NCBI RefSeq assembly: GCF_019925205.1
Contig: NC_083560.1
Location: 62,013,266 to 62,077,265 of the forward strand
Source: Metopolophium dirhodum
Lineage: Eukaryota > Arthropoda > Insecta > Hemiptera > Aphididae
DNA: 64,000 nt
Reading direction: 5' to 3'
The notes beneath the pieces are model-generated. The model saw nothing but the letters and a program-made list of their open reading frames with translations. It ran no database searches and was not told where the DNA came from. Below, piece by piece: positions 13,193-26,570 of the stretch (positions are counted from its first letter, which is position 1; each line of letters starts with the position of its first letter). The translations under genes were made by a program, and so were the position numbers.

Positions 13193-15549
13193 TTGTTTTA
13201 AAATTATCATTTAAGCATGGCATTATTGCAATATTTTTTACAATCAGTATTATTTTAAGTTAATTTGCTCCCGTTTTAGTTTTTATTATCCAATAACAGA
13301 TAATATACATGTTATTAATTAAAAAAATATATAATAACTGTGGATATTAAGCTAAATTGGTTTACATAATCACTAATTATTATTTATATCTAGAATGGCA
13401 ATTTGCACATGTTTAGTTAGGCTCAGTGCGATAAATGAAACACATTTAAAAATTACACTAACCATTTAATAACAATCCAAAAACAAATTATAATAATTAT
13501 TGAAAATAAAAACAATAATAAATTCCCAATTTTACATTGATTTTACACGCTTATATAGATACTATTATAACATTCAACATTTATATAAATTAAACAATTT
13601 GGCCAGTCGGTATTTTGACTATAAAATCATAAGACATATTATAAGAAATATTAAAAATCAGCTCTATTCAAACTTAGTTAACTTTTTAATCAATTATAAT
13701 CTTTTTTGAAAATTAAAATCCATGAAACCAAATGCCTTCACTTTTGTTTCGCTTAAATTCCACTTTTTGTTCATGGACTGCAGCCCCTTTTAACACTTAT
13801 AAAAATATAATACAAGTTATTAGGATACTTGCATTATATTTTTAAACTTTTCAAGAAATCAAAACATTTTAATAGATAAAAAAATTAGAAAACTTCAAGT
13901 GTATAAATACCTCAAAAATAGTCAAACAGTTTTGAAAGTTTTATCAAGTTTAGAAAATGGTCATAACATGTAAACATTATCTAAACAACCCATATATACG
14001 TTTATTTATTTTTAAGTTATTATAAATAAATACAATTGATTTGTTTTAAATCTGGTTTTTAGTAAAAGTTCCCGTTTTCACCTATTTTCTTTTTGTGAAA
14101 CATTGGGAATCTTCAATATTGACACAACTATAGGTACTCAATTTGCTTCCAGAAACCTCCCTCAAAGTTGAAAATTAATCATTTTTTTTTTTTGACTAAT
14201 TGGCATTATCATACACACACACAAAACACATCATTGCTTAATCGATATAATCATAACTTCGCTTAGATTTTTAAAGAAGGAAAAACAGGAAATTTTACAA
14301 ATAACTATATTTTGAGAAAACGTTCTTATTTTTGTTGCAATTACGAAAATGAATACCCATAGTATAACATATTAAAGACGCTATTAAATAAAAAAATAAT
14401 TTTGTTCTAATACGAAAAAGTAATATAATACGTTATAGCAAATATTGTGCAGGGAAATGAAGCATTAATCTTAAAAATAGAACAGTTGAAAATTACTAAT
14501 CATCACTCAATGCTGATACAATTATTGTGGATTTAGGTGCTGAAATTGCATCCACAATGGATTGTTAGTGGAGAAAGGTAAGTTCCCACAGTACCTTTTA
14601 ACTTGTAAAAGCATTAATTTTTAAATTACTATCATTAAATAACACTAATTAAGCAATTAATAAAGGTATTGTAGTAGAAATTAGTACTAGATTTCCCCAC
14701 TTACTTCTACCACCTGAATTGATTTTCAACTACTATGTAGATTGTAGGTATACTATTATGACTATAATTTAAGTATATAAATTACTTTTTTGGTTGGATT
14801 CTGTTATATGTTATGTTTTTCCCGTATCGGAAGTTAAAATGAGTTTTCATAATATATTGAAAAATATATGTTATATTATAGGTACCATGAAATTTATACT
14901 TGGTATAATTTGTATAGTTCTTTTAAAAATTAAAATTAGCAGAATGTTTTATAGGTATCTACATTTATATCAAGTTAATAGATAAATTATTTATCAAACT
15001 TCTTATAGCACTTTCAAAGTTTGTAATAATTTTAAATAATAATGTTATATACTAGTGACTAAGACCTTTTCCTAATTAATACAATACAAATTTAATAAAA
15101 ATTCAATATATATATTTAATGTTATTTCATGCAATTGATTTAAGTTTAATATGTAATATTCATTATATAGAGTACATCCGTGTTAAACCAGTTTTTTTTT
15201 TGTTAATCTGAATAATGTAATTAATTGTTATGTTTAACTTGCATAAATTAATTTATTATGCACCTCCTGAGACTGATATCCCATATGAGTATACAGATTA
15301 CGCAAGTGCACAGTAAACCATCCAAAAACAGTATTTAGGCAATCAAAAACAATTAAAAGCTTTAAATGTACAGATTTTGAAATTTTAAATCCTCATAATT
15401 TTCTTAATAGTTTAATTCCAAAATCTCATTTTAAAAACTGAACAAATTATTAAAAATTATTTCAGAGATATTGAGAGTTCATTAGCTTAATAAATTTATA
15501 ATTACAGTTATAATATAATTATAAAATGTGTAGATATTTATTATGTTTT
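13193..15549. other. AT-rich stretch with an R1 repeat fragment
   Basis: Mostly featureless AT-rich DNA. About 13830-14070 resembles 16930-17080 in the same orientation (shared phrases such as the TCAAGTGTATAAATACCTCA region) and so is a fragment of family R1. At 14440-14550 a short frame follows a CAG, but it lacks any other support. A 9-bp inverted repeat (ATTGTGGAT / ATCCACAAT) flanks about 14540. Around 15360-15460 a short plus-strand frame looks faintly coding but is interrupted. Confidence 0.5.
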
Positions 15550-15552
15550 TTT

Positions 15553-15750
15553 TTTTTTGACATCATATACTTTTATAACATCATTTAATTTAAAACTTTT
15601 CATTTTAGAAATTGAAAACGGTACACAGCAGGTTTTGTCATAATTAATTTCCAGAAAGTTAATATTAAATAATTTATTAATATCAGCCATAATATTTTGA
15701 CCTTCTTTGAATGTACATTTTGGTTTTATAGTTCAGATATTAGGATTTGT
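15553..15750 (-). pseudogene. Reverse-transcriptase scrap of a non-LTR element
   Basis: On the minus strand an open stretch reads through FKEGQNIMADINKLFNIN, then LEINYDKTCCVPFSI, then KMKSFKLNDVIKVYDVKK. In non-LTR reverse transcriptases the segment just after the YADD box has this layout: a helix with N and K residues, then an L-x-[LI]-N-x-x-K-T-x-x-[IV]-x-F-S strand. I therefore read it as a thumb-side fragment of a LINE. No YADD box is visible upstream and no C-terminal part downstream. It is a small orphan fragment. Confidence 0.45.
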
Positions 15751-16405
15751 ATGGTCTAAAACAAAAATAAATCTAGATATCTTATTGATATTTAACAAAT
15801 CATTATTATAATATAGTATATACTATACAAAGCAAATTTGCCAAAGTACTTCTTGTACGATTATTAGTTACATAATCACACCATGTATGACATATTTTTC
15901 GAATTTATTCAATAAAATATTACGCAAGTATCATACATTATGCATTAAAATACTTTTATGTGCAAAGAAAAATTCAAAGAACAATATTACGTTTAACCAG
16001 TTTTTCATTATTTCAACTAACTTTTTTTTATTTATTTATAGTATCTACTTTAGAAGTACTCTAGTTATTTGTAAACGTAATTGTTCCTCAGAAAAAAAAA
16101 CGGACACATTGATGAATTTTTGTTGAAAGAAATGTTTAAAGAAACACAAAATAATGAATTTTTATACACATTTCTAAAACCTTTGATAGAGTAAAGGTTA
16201 TTGTCATATCACAATAACTTTAACATACAAAAATTATTGTCACCTTATTTTAAAAAAAATAATTGACACTTGAGTATTGATCACTATTGAAACGTACACT
16301 AAACAAAAAATAAAAAGATTTTTGTTATTTTTTCATTCTTTAAAAGCTATTAATTAATCATGAAAACTTGGTAAATTATTCACCTTACTTAATTTCTGTA
16401 TAAAC
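15751..16405. other. AT-rich spacer
   Basis: No supported feature. A lysine/isoleucine-rich plus-strand frame (15887-16126) is composed of AT-rich codons and shows no domain. Confidence 0.5.
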
Positions 16406-17440
16406 TAAAAAAAGTGGTTGAGTGGATATCACTCTGCTGTACAAGTGGTTCACAGTTGTTATGGGTAGTGTTAAATTTGAATTCAATTATATGAAATCAT
16501 TGTACACGAAAAACCATTCTGAGCGAAAAGGTCTGTCAGCCTTTAATGTTACCAAGTAGGTATATTTTATGATATTATTGTGATTTAAGTAATATTAATT
16601 TTAGTATAAGGCATTAGTATTTACTACAGTATATTAAATTCATTTTTGAAAAAAAAATTACATTTTAAAATGAAATGGTGTGTAGAAAATATTATAATAT
16701 TCTCTAAAAGTTTCATATACACGGAAATAAAATTTTAAAATTTCTACAAAATAACCAAAATTATCAAGATTTTGATACATTTTATCAACGTTTGAACTTC
16801 AAATACTTGTAAAAAAACATGTCTATGGATCTTTAATATTTACTAATTGCTATTATAACAACTTATAAGGAACCTATTATTGTATACAGTTTTCAAGCTT
16901 TTTGACAATTTTATTGACATATTTTATAAAATAAAAAAATAAACAAATAGAAAATTTCAAATGTCTATAAATATCTCAAAATGAGTCGAAATATTTTTAA
17001 AAGTATATAATGAATAGAAAATGATAAAATAAACATTTGATACAAATTTCAAGTACCTACGGTTATTAGTTTTTGAATAATGACATAATAAAAAAATCGT
17101 TGAATGAGAAAATTTTGTCAATGCTTCAAAAGCTCGTATAAAATTAATTTGACTTAATAAACTTTTATTTTTTTTTTAATGTAAAAAGCTTACGGGGAAT
17201 CCTATATTAAATTTTCAAAGTTTAGATATATATAATATTTTTTTTATGAATTTCTAACCAGAAATAGTTTGACAATTTTCGTGATTTTGATGAATTTTGT
17301 CAATATTTTAACGTCAGACGCTCATATAAAATTATTGTAGATTTCCGCTCAAATTTTTTTTTTAATTCTTACTTACCACAATTTATTAGGAACGTTTTAT
17401 TACATATTCAAATTGTTGACTGAACGAAAATGTTGTATCT
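16406..17440 (+). repeat. Dispersed repeat family R1, copy in direct orientation
   Basis: The left end begins with an A-run and GTGGTTGAGTGGATATCACTC. It matches 34795 onward (direct) and the reverse complement of 61856 downward. Later parts (17100-17330) match the reverse complement of 60660-60900. The family is AT-rich and encodes no convincing protein. It behaves like a non-autonomous interspersed element several hundred bp to 1.8 kb long. The copies are clearly diverged by eye, so this is an old insertion. Confidence 0.7.
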
Positions 17441-18935
17441 AAAATTAAAAAAGATTATTTATTTTAACATCTATTATATTATATACCTATTTAGAGCAAA
17501 GAAAATCTTTAAAAGCATTTTTGTTATATTAAATGAAAATTAATTATTAACAATTAACATACAATGAATTAGTTATTAGTTATATTATTACATCTATGCA
17601 CAACAATATAAATATAACTACATATATACATAAGCATAAATCATAAACATAACTCATAATATAATAAAACATTTAGTGTTTTATATTAATTATCATTTAT
17701 AGTCTTTACCTATTTGTCACTTAATGTGATTATTTTACAATTACTCAAAATCATGATATTATAATTATAAAATTATGGTGGTGTTATTAGTTATTTATTT
17801 CCACTATTAGTGCGTTTATACAAATAACAAATACTAACGCCAAAAAGCATAACAAATAATTGAGACCCAATTGATGAGTGACTACTGATAATGTTATACC
17901 CATTAACTATAGATAATAAAATAATGGATATATATTATAAAAGGTCTTATTAGGAGGCAATTAACACAATGAAAATATACCTCATGATAGAAAGTGAAAT
18001 AGATAACAATATACTATTTGTCTTCCACAAAAAAGAGTACCATTTAGTTTGATATAGCAATAGTCTATCCCCATTTACTTATCATCTGTACATATTATTA
18101 ACAAGGTTATTTCTGAACTACAGTTAGATATAAATCATTATCAACGTCTGCTATTTGTAATCACTAATCAAGAGTCATAACACTAATCACCTACCTATAT
18201 CAATAGTAAAAATAAAATATATTTCTTAATAACATCATTGAAATATTTATTGAGTAGTGAACATTCAATTTCAGAACCTTATTAAAATGACTTAAAAATA
18301 CACTACTACTATTATTTATATTTGTATACACCTAAATAATATATAAATTATACATGTATAATATTTTACGATAATAATATTGTGTATTAAGCGTGTATGT
18401 AAACCTTGATTATATAATGTATTTTGGCCGTCGTTTAATATATTTTGGAAGTCATTGATGATGGTACACTTGTCATATTCGATCACATTGTTATGCATAA
18501 CGTTGGATAACATGCTTCACGAATCTGTCTAGTGTTGTAAAGTTCGCCTTAAAGCGTTGCAACGGATATTGACGCGTCCGCAAAACTTGTGTACAACTAC
18601 ACATTCATAAGACGACAGGAGTGGCAGCGTTAAACTTCATAATATGTATTAAACGTATTATATAGATAAATATTATTTGTATAGATAAATATTATTTGTA
18701 TATATTTTAATTAACCCTGAGGGAGATAAGATGCAGGCAGTACTCCGTATAATAAGGTAACCATATATACACCGATAATCTCATACGAGGATTATTGTAG
18801 TTATTTGTTATGAATGCCGTGATATTATGATATAACTACCTATAATATAAGATTGAGAGTAATTTAAAATATTATAACTTAATTTATTTTGCATGCAACC
18901 AATGTCTGTTCAGTGTCAAATGTTATCAACTAGGT
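17441..18935. other. AT-rich spacer
   Basis: No supported gene. A 19-bp unit is duplicated in tandem at 18662-18700 (ATAGATAAATATTATTTGT twice). Nothing else stands out. Confidence 0.55.
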
Positions 18936-18938
18936 ATA

Positions 18939-19107
18939 CCTATTCTATTTAGAATAAGAAAAATATCGGGTGGTCGACTTTTACACACGGGCGTGGGTTC
19001 TTCCCGAATTTCAAACCAGGTGGTTGACTTGGTGGGAGAAGCATCTGTCCACCACCGGACGAGAACCGGTATCCGCCTAATACCTTTCTTATTCCGAATA
19101 GAGTATA
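18939..19107. repeat. Small element with inverted ends
   Basis: The ends are imperfect inverted repeats: TATTCTATTTAGAATAAG at 18940 against the reverse complement of CTTATTCCGAATAGAGTA at 19087-19104. They enclose a GC-richer core of about 110 bp, unlike the surrounding DNA. It abuts the SINE-like copy that follows. It may be part of that element or a separate small inverted-repeat transposon. I cannot see a target-site duplication. Confidence 0.4.
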
Positions 19108-19109
19108 TT

Positions 19110-19290
19110 TGATGATTGCGTTCGAATCCCGGCCACGGACGGCATCGCTCTTTGGACAAGCAACTGTTTAGACGGCGAGACCGCCATCCCCCGACCGGGC
19201 ATGACAGAAACCTAATGGTACCAATTTAGAAATTCTGCCAAATGGGCGTCCGAACTAGGCCCCGGACAAAACGCCATACGTAAAAAAAAA
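19110..19290 (+). mobile_element. SINE-like element, copy 1
   Basis: It begins with a sequence close to an RNA polymerase III B box (GCGTTCGAATCCC at 19118-19130) and ends in an A-run (19282-19290). It aligns along about 120 bp with the reverse complement of 29431-29580. Shared blocks are the TTCGA core, ACGG(A/G)CGGCAT, CCGCC(A/C)TC and AAATTCTGCCAAA. A B box, an A-rich tail, short length and two dispersed copies in opposite orientation fit a tRNA-derived SINE. No clear A box at the proper distance is visible, so the head may be truncated. Confidence 0.55.
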
Positions 19291-22200
19291 TTGTTTATTA
19301 CTCCGCGTGGGTGATAGGTGATTACCCACCCAACTTCTCTTCAGATACGTCTAGGGTTTTAAAATTAAATATATTATTTTTTTTATATTTTATCATAAAG
19401 ATAAAATAATTAAAATAAAAACAAATATATTTAATTTTTATATTAAAAACTATTGTAGTAACTAAAGCAGAAACGTACTTGAATGCAAATGTTTTATATA
19501 GAAATACATTATTCAAATTACTATATTGCATACCTTTTTAATAAATGCTTCAAAAGTTAATTCTTGAATATATACTATTATTTAATCAATAATATATTCA
19601 TTATTTATTTAATAAATGTAATCAAGAAAGCTGAAAGATATTATTTTATTTATATGAATATTATCAATGCAGCTAAATACTTCATCAATGATCATACCAC
19701 AATATATAGTTTTCAGTTGAGAAAACTATATAATTTTCATACTTCCATATTTTCATAGTTATTTTATAACTATTGAAGATACATAATATTATTATGTTAA
19801 TGACCTAAGCCGTTGTTATTATTACCTTTAAGACTACAACCTATAACATTTATATTATTATTTTTTAATTAAAAATATAGAATATTAAATTTTATATTTT
19901 ATATTTATTGGTAATAATATTCATACAGCATATGTTGTTATTTATACAACGTGCTCACAATATTAAATTTTCTTGACTATGATTTTATACGAATATTTAC
20001 TTTTTTTTAATTGCCTATGAAATTGTATAAGATGATTTTTTTTAATAGTTGGACTAAAGTATCAAATTTTGCATTTGCTAAAATATACAAATAAACAGTA
20101 GGTAATACGTTGTTTTTTTAATTTTCAGTCTTAAATGAACTATGAAGTATGTAGTTTGCATACAATTTTAAATAGTCACAACTTGTAATAGCTTGTTTTG
20201 CGATTTACTAATCGAAACCTGAATTTTGTGCATGTATAATTAGTTCTGAATAAATCATTTTTCCATAGGATATAATATTATAGCTGTGGGATAGTGTGAT
20301 CATGCTTTCCAATATTATACTAGTCTACTATTTTGTGGATTGGTGTTACGATCAAAATATAATACTTCTGGTAAAATTAGATGGTACGATGGCTAAATTT
20401 GAAATATGCCTATCCTAATGGTTTAATTAATATACGTATTTTTAATACTCATATTGTATACTATGATTGCATTTAATCTACTTGCAATATCATATATTAA
20501 GGAATTGATGGTTTTTATGATTAATTCATTATTAATTAACGAAATTTTTTATCAAAGAAAATGTTAGAGGTATTTTAATTTTGTAAAGTAATCATTGAAG
20601 TTAATGAATATTTCTTTGATTTATCTCAAGTATTTAGTTTTTCACTAAAAGTATTTAGTTTGAATAGGGGAAATTAATTTTAAAATGATTATTACATTTT
20701 GTCTTTAATAATTATTTTATAATTTAGTTTAGAACCATTTCCTTCTCTATCCAATCAGATTTAAAATATAAGTTAACTTTATAAAGAGTTGTATTAGTTC
20801 ATTATTTAACGGATGTTTCATTAGTGGTTAGTGTAATTTATCTCTATGACAAACTGATAACATTTTTGTAGTTGTTGCCCATTTATTTATTTAAATGTCG
20901 GTTTATTTATTCGTGAATGTTGGCCAAATTTACATTGGAATAATTCGGTATTAATGATCAATAAATCAAAAGTTTTTTATTCCAATAAAAATGTTCTGCA
21001 ATCAAGTTGTTTTATGATTTTTGGATGAATGGATTGTGTTCACTAAATATTAGTTACCTAGTTACTAATATAATATACCTAGTGGTTGAGAATAAGGATA
21101 GTCTCTATTATGTTATTCGTACTCGGTATGCCTGCAGGTTTAATGATGGGATTATTTATTTTTTTTTGGTACTCAAAGTTGATTATGTATGTTAACTATA
21201 AATTAATAATTATTTTCAATATAAATTGATATCCAACATCAATTTAGCTTCAAAATTGGTGATTGCCGATGCTCAATGGTGGTGAAGAATTTATAAACAA
21301 TCGTCCTACACATAACTTTGTTATAGATTTTTACAACAAATCATTTAATAATATCTGCACCCATTAAAATTAAGGGAATCAGATATTTAAATTAAAAAAA
21401 TGTATTCATTTTTATCTTTAATACTGTACCTATAGTACATACACGTACTACCTGTTTTTATCAAAAATTATGCTTAATTTGCTTATGGCATGGTATCAAA
21501 CACATTATACCGATATAACCACCTTATTATTGGTTATCATCTATGGAGTTACTAAGATGTTTTTCATACTGAATACAATATTTAAAGTGCATGGTACGTA
21601 AATGAGTCACTGTGCAAAAATTACAAGCTTGCATTGCTGAGAGTACTAAGTAAACCGGAAACGATAAATTCAATCCAAGTGAAAATGGAATTGTCTTGTT
21701 TTCGGTCTTCGGTTGAAAAATAACAAGAAAATAAAAATAAATAATAAAAAAAGGTCCCACACAAATATAAATAACACAATAAACCAAAAAAGGGGACTAC
21801 CTTTTCCATTAAACCATTGGTTGTATATACATATATTGCGCTTAAAGCGATCCAAATCGTATCATCCATCAGCAATGAGATCACGCGCATGGCTTCGTTC
21901 TTCTACGTACTTATAGATATTTACCCAAACAATATTTACGACTAAGTTTTGAGAGTGGAAAATTTACATTTTCTCATAGTCGCGGAAGGTATACATTTCT
22001 AATAATATTATATTATTTTATAACGTATTACACGTGCCTGCATAAAAATGATACGATGTCCGTGGTCGTGGCTCTTGTCTAACTCCTCCCCCCCCCCTTT
22101 AAAACACTATAATATTGCCAAAACGTTCATAAAATATTGTACATCATTTAATAATATTATAGGTAATACTATTGTTTTAACATAATACACGTAAATGTTT

Positions 22201-24710
22201 ATCTCGATGTTTTTATCAGCACTATCTAAACAAAAACAATAAAATATATTTAATATATTTAATATATCATAATTGATTATTTTAATTCTATTTTTTTTAA
22301 ATTTAAAATTAAGTAAGTACAATCCGTGTATTAAATAATGGATAAAATTATTATACTAGTACTGAAATAATTATTCATAACTGTATAGCAATATACATAT
22401 ACAATATACAATATACAATATACAACATACATTATTGCACTTTTTTTTATTAAACAAGTGCACAGTAATATATAATAATATAAAATGTAGGTAATTCGAT
22501 GATTATACTTGTGGCCAATCTAAATGATTTCCAACATTTGATAAATCGATAAAGTAATATTTAAAAATCGATTTTCGATAAAAATAAAAATTAATAGGTT
22601 CATAAAATGTATTATTAATTTGACAAATTAGTATAGTAAATATTTTTTAACAAATAGTAAAATAGTTATACGCATTTATAATTTTTTTTAAATTGTATTC
22701 GTTCATATTTCTTTGGTTGAATTATCAGGAATTTCCAATTTTACAGTATTCTCTGTAATACAGTAGGTACTCATAAAAATATTTTATTAAATAAACTGAA
22801 TGCTTTAAAATGTTTACCTGCAATCGAATATACGTGGTGTATACGGTATATATAGGATATTTTAATATATTTATGATGAATCCTATCCTCATCATCTATA
22901 AAATACGAGGAGTATAAAAAATTACAACATAAATTTAATGTTTTTAAAGTCGGGAAATATATTTAGGTACTACGAATTTTATTAAAAAATAAAATAAATA
23001 GTTAGTAATACAAGACCGTCACGCTAATAAATATTTTTCCAGTTTAACAATTTGTTAGATTTGAAAATTGTTCATAACTTATGACGAGATAAAGACTTGT
23101 ACATTTTTTTTTAAGTTATAGTATTTTGGATACTTTTTAGAGCGTTTTTTTTTTGTTTAAAATTTTATCAAACATCTAGTAAACAAACTTAATAATTTAA
23201 AAAAAATATTTTTTTAATTGTGATGAACATTTTTTTTCAGATATCATAAATACTTCATAATTAAATTAAATGAACCACAACTTACATGCAATTATAATGT
23301 TAAGATTTATTAAAATAAAATTAATATAAAAATAACTTTATATTATCGCAGATAATGTACAAATATGTAGGTACATATATTATAATATGTCCATCTGATA
23401 GTCCATCCATTAGATATTTAGATTATAATACGTGAATAACTTATGTCAGATATTGTAGTATCGAAATAAAGTGATTCTATTTTATATTCACTCACCTTAT
23501 ACATAACAATATTAATAAAATAAATTAAAATAAACAGTACCTAGTTAGACTTTTAAAAAGTTCCAAAAACAATTAACATAGTTGTTCCTACTATTATTTA
23601 AAAGTGTGCAAGTACCGTTGCAGTCGTTAACATTATTTTGAAGCTGATATTTTGTCTGTTCGTTTTATTTGGGACTAGTTTTATGAAAAAAAATCGCGAA
23701 CGTGACGGAAATTTTTTTGTATAAATAAAATAGAAAATTGCTCTCTAATAATTTATACGCTGTATATTACATTTTTCCATTCATGGACATATATCACGAA
23801 ATACTTATGGTGTTAAACTGTATTTCGATTGTGGTTACCACTGTTGTGAGTGTGTGTAATAATGTAGAGTTTGATTGCACTCATATAACGTACCAATATA
23901 TTTAAAAAGGATCGATAGAAATAAACAAAACTGTTGTATTCACATTTCTCAATAATAAATTTAAAAAAATATATAAAAATACTGGTTGAATCATGAATCA
24001 TTTCATTTTTTTTAGTAATATATTATTTTTACGTGTCGTGCAATATGTGCGCAGTGACAATAAAAGCAATTAATGTCCTACATAAAGAAATTAATTTTCC
24101 AATTGTTATAAAATTTACTTATTGAAAATAATATGTTTGAGGTTACTTTATATTCATAACATACGCAATTGGTATTCACTTTTTTTCCGCGTTAATATTA
24201 TTATAATGATTGATTGGTGGACATACATACGTTTCACAATGTTGTATCAAAACTGTTGTAAGCAGATTAAGAACATATAGTTTTATTTATATCAAAATTA
24301 AACGTTTTTTTAGATAAGTATAGTATACCTATTGCACAATATTATAGTACAGTTTTATTATACTTTAGAAAATACTTGTTGTGTTAATAATATTTATTTT
24401 GGAAAAAATTAGGATTTGGTGATACTGGCATGTTGTATCTTCTACTTTTATGTGATTATAAAAACTATAACAATGATATCTATGAAAAAAACGGGGAAAA
24501 AATATTTATTTTATTTTGTCTGTTAGGTTAGGTTAGGACTTTTTACATACATTTACTGTTGATTTTTTAATTAATTACTGTCTTTAGTAGAAAATTCAAG
24601 GACGTATATTTCAGGGTTTTTATTATTATTGCTCATAAATCCCGTAGCGTCCATATCTAAAATACATCATATACGTATGTGAATCAAAACGTTAACGATT
24701 TAGGTTATTT
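19291..24710. other. AT-rich non-coding stretch
   Basis: I see no supported gene in 5.4 kb. It contains a C10 run (22088-22097), an ACAATAT-type minisatellite (22396-22432) and long A/T runs. Frames here are short and AT-driven. Confidence 0.55.
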
Positions 24711-25150
24711 TAGATTCTTAGTGGAGCGATGAACGTATTGATTTTACAACGATGTTGTTTTTTTTTATTTATATCCGTGTACACGATAAATAATTGAAAT
24801 AATACTTCAATTTTCAACTTCAGTGTCTCATCGATGGGAAAGTAAATCTAGTCTGAGCATTTGGGAGTTAAAAATTCCAAGTAATTTTCAAAAGCGCCGG
24901 GAAAACAAAAAAAAAAAACTGAGGAAAAACGGTAGTTTTTACAAAAAAATGGTTTTCAACAAAATCGATTTTGGTTTTTGGTGTAACTCTAAAAAAAATA
25001 GCAGTAGATGCATGAACATTTTCATTGAATGTTTATTAGGATTTTTTTACACAATTTAATAAATATTTTGACTTGTTTTGAGCTATTTTCAGTTTCCAAT
25101 AGTTTTAGTTTTTTTTTCTATACATGTCAGTAAAATTGTATTCGTTTTAA
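24711..25150 (-). repeat. Dispersed repeat family R1, partial copy
   Basis: It begins GATTCTTAGTGGAGCGATGAACG and runs parallel to 60058-60600 for over 400 bp. Shared features are the T-run, the ACACGATAAATAATTGAAATAATACTTC region, the GTAGATGCATGAA phrase and the CTATA..TCA(G/A)TAAAATT segment. Relative to the left end defined at 16406 it represents the other end of the family in reverse orientation. It encodes nothing recognisable. Confidence 0.7.
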
Positions 25151-25658
25151 CTAACTTGTTTTAAAATGAAAATATAAAAAAACCCTATGAGGTTCACTAG
25201 ATAATATTCTTACTTCTAAATAAATTTAAAAATAAGTCAATTCACTCTATTTTTTAAACTACAGAGAGAAACGTGATCAGCTGAGCGTACAATATTAGCT
25301 ATGTTATGCGTCTGTAAGACTCTTTTACACGCATGCGGGTGTAACTCCCTCTTAAGTGTTAGAATCGTTAGAAGAATAAAATATCTTTGTTATAATCGAC
25401 TATAAAATACATTAAGTAAGCATTTTTTTTTAGTAAACAATGCCTTATGCAAACAAATTGAATTATACAATTTTTTAGTAAAATTTACAAAATTTGAAAA
25501 ACATGCATTTTAATTTTGTCATTGCGTAGAATTAGTTTCTAGCTTGGTTTACTATAAATAAAAAAAATATCGAAAAATATGTAACTCCTATAACTTCCGA
25601 GCTGTAATGACAACTAATACACAAGCAAATACACATTAATACACAGTGTACTATAGTT
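25151..25658. other. AT-rich spacer
   Basis: No supported feature. Confidence 0.5.
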
Positions 25659-25972
25659 TAGGGACTGGAACCTTACCGAAAAGAACCGGTTTTCGAACAG
25701 GAACTTTTTGAATATTAGGAACCAAAGACTAACCAAAATCTTTATTTAAATTAATTTTAATACCGGAGCCTTAACGGAACCGATACTTTTACTTTACATT
25801 TTTTACATAGAAATAAAACCAAAACAGATACAGAATTTTTCATTTTTTAAGTATTGAAAAGATACCGAAACCTAAATTTTAGTTTTTCTGGGAACTGAAC
25901 CGGAACCGGAACCAAAATTTCTAGTTTTACTGGAAACCGGAACCATAAAAACCATCAAGGTTCTAGTCCCTG
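25659..25972. mobile_element. Non-autonomous hAT-type MITE (314 bp)
   Basis: The ends are inverted repeats: (T)AGGGACTGGAACCTT on the left and AAGGTTCTAGTCCCTG on the right. This is the CAGGGA...TCCCTG terminus style of hAT transposons. The 8 bp on either side (CTATAGTT and GTATGGTT) match at 6 of 8 positions, fitting an old 8-bp hAT target-site duplication. The interior is rich in ACCGGAACC words on both halves and has no coding capacity, so it would depend on a transposase made elsewhere. Confidence 0.75.
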
Positions 25973-26570
25973 GTATGGTTAAAAAAGCAGGGATCAGCGA
26001 CGTCCTTGATTGTTTTCTAAAGGGACACCAGAGTACCAGACATCTGATGATTTTTAAATTGTTAATTTGTGATATGTATCGTGTAGGTACATACCGCATA
26101 TCTAATGCCTATCCGATGGTATTATGGTATGTAGTAAATGGTAATGTTAATATGAAAGATTTAATTTAACAAAAAAATGAAAAAGTTGTCACAGCCATTA
26201 TAAGTTATAATAAAACAAAAACATTGAAGAATTAATGTCAATCTTATTCATTAATCTTATTTGAGAGTTAAGAAAAACCTGTCCACCATATATTTATAAA
26301 TGTACTTATGTCAACATATATTTTCCGAGTTGGTGTTCCATATTGACTATTCGGGTATACCTAACCTGTATTTAGAGTTTATTGATCATTATTATAAAAC
26401 TCGTGGAATTTCACCATAGTTGGTGGAAAAAGTCATTGTATTTATGCCACATGTAAATTTTCAACTTGCTTGTAAGTTTGTTACTATAGTTAATATTCTA
26501 GGCGTCGAGAGTTATAAATAAAAATTATAATCTCATGATTTGAATTGACCTATACAACATTTTAAATAAT
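25973..26570. other. Spacer upstream of a candidate gene
   Basis: AT-rich and without a supported exon. A TATA-like TATAAATA at 26513-26520 lies 51 bp before the candidate start codon at 26571. Confidence 0.4.

Noticed and set aside
15887..16126. 79-codon plus-strand frame
   Set aside because: Composed of AT-rich codons (Phe, Ile, Asn, Lys) with no motif; expected by chance in such DNA.
19118..19130. Possible tRNA gene (GTTCGAATCC)
   Set aside because: No acceptor stem, anticodon arm or A box fits. It is the B-box-like part of a SINE-like repeat.
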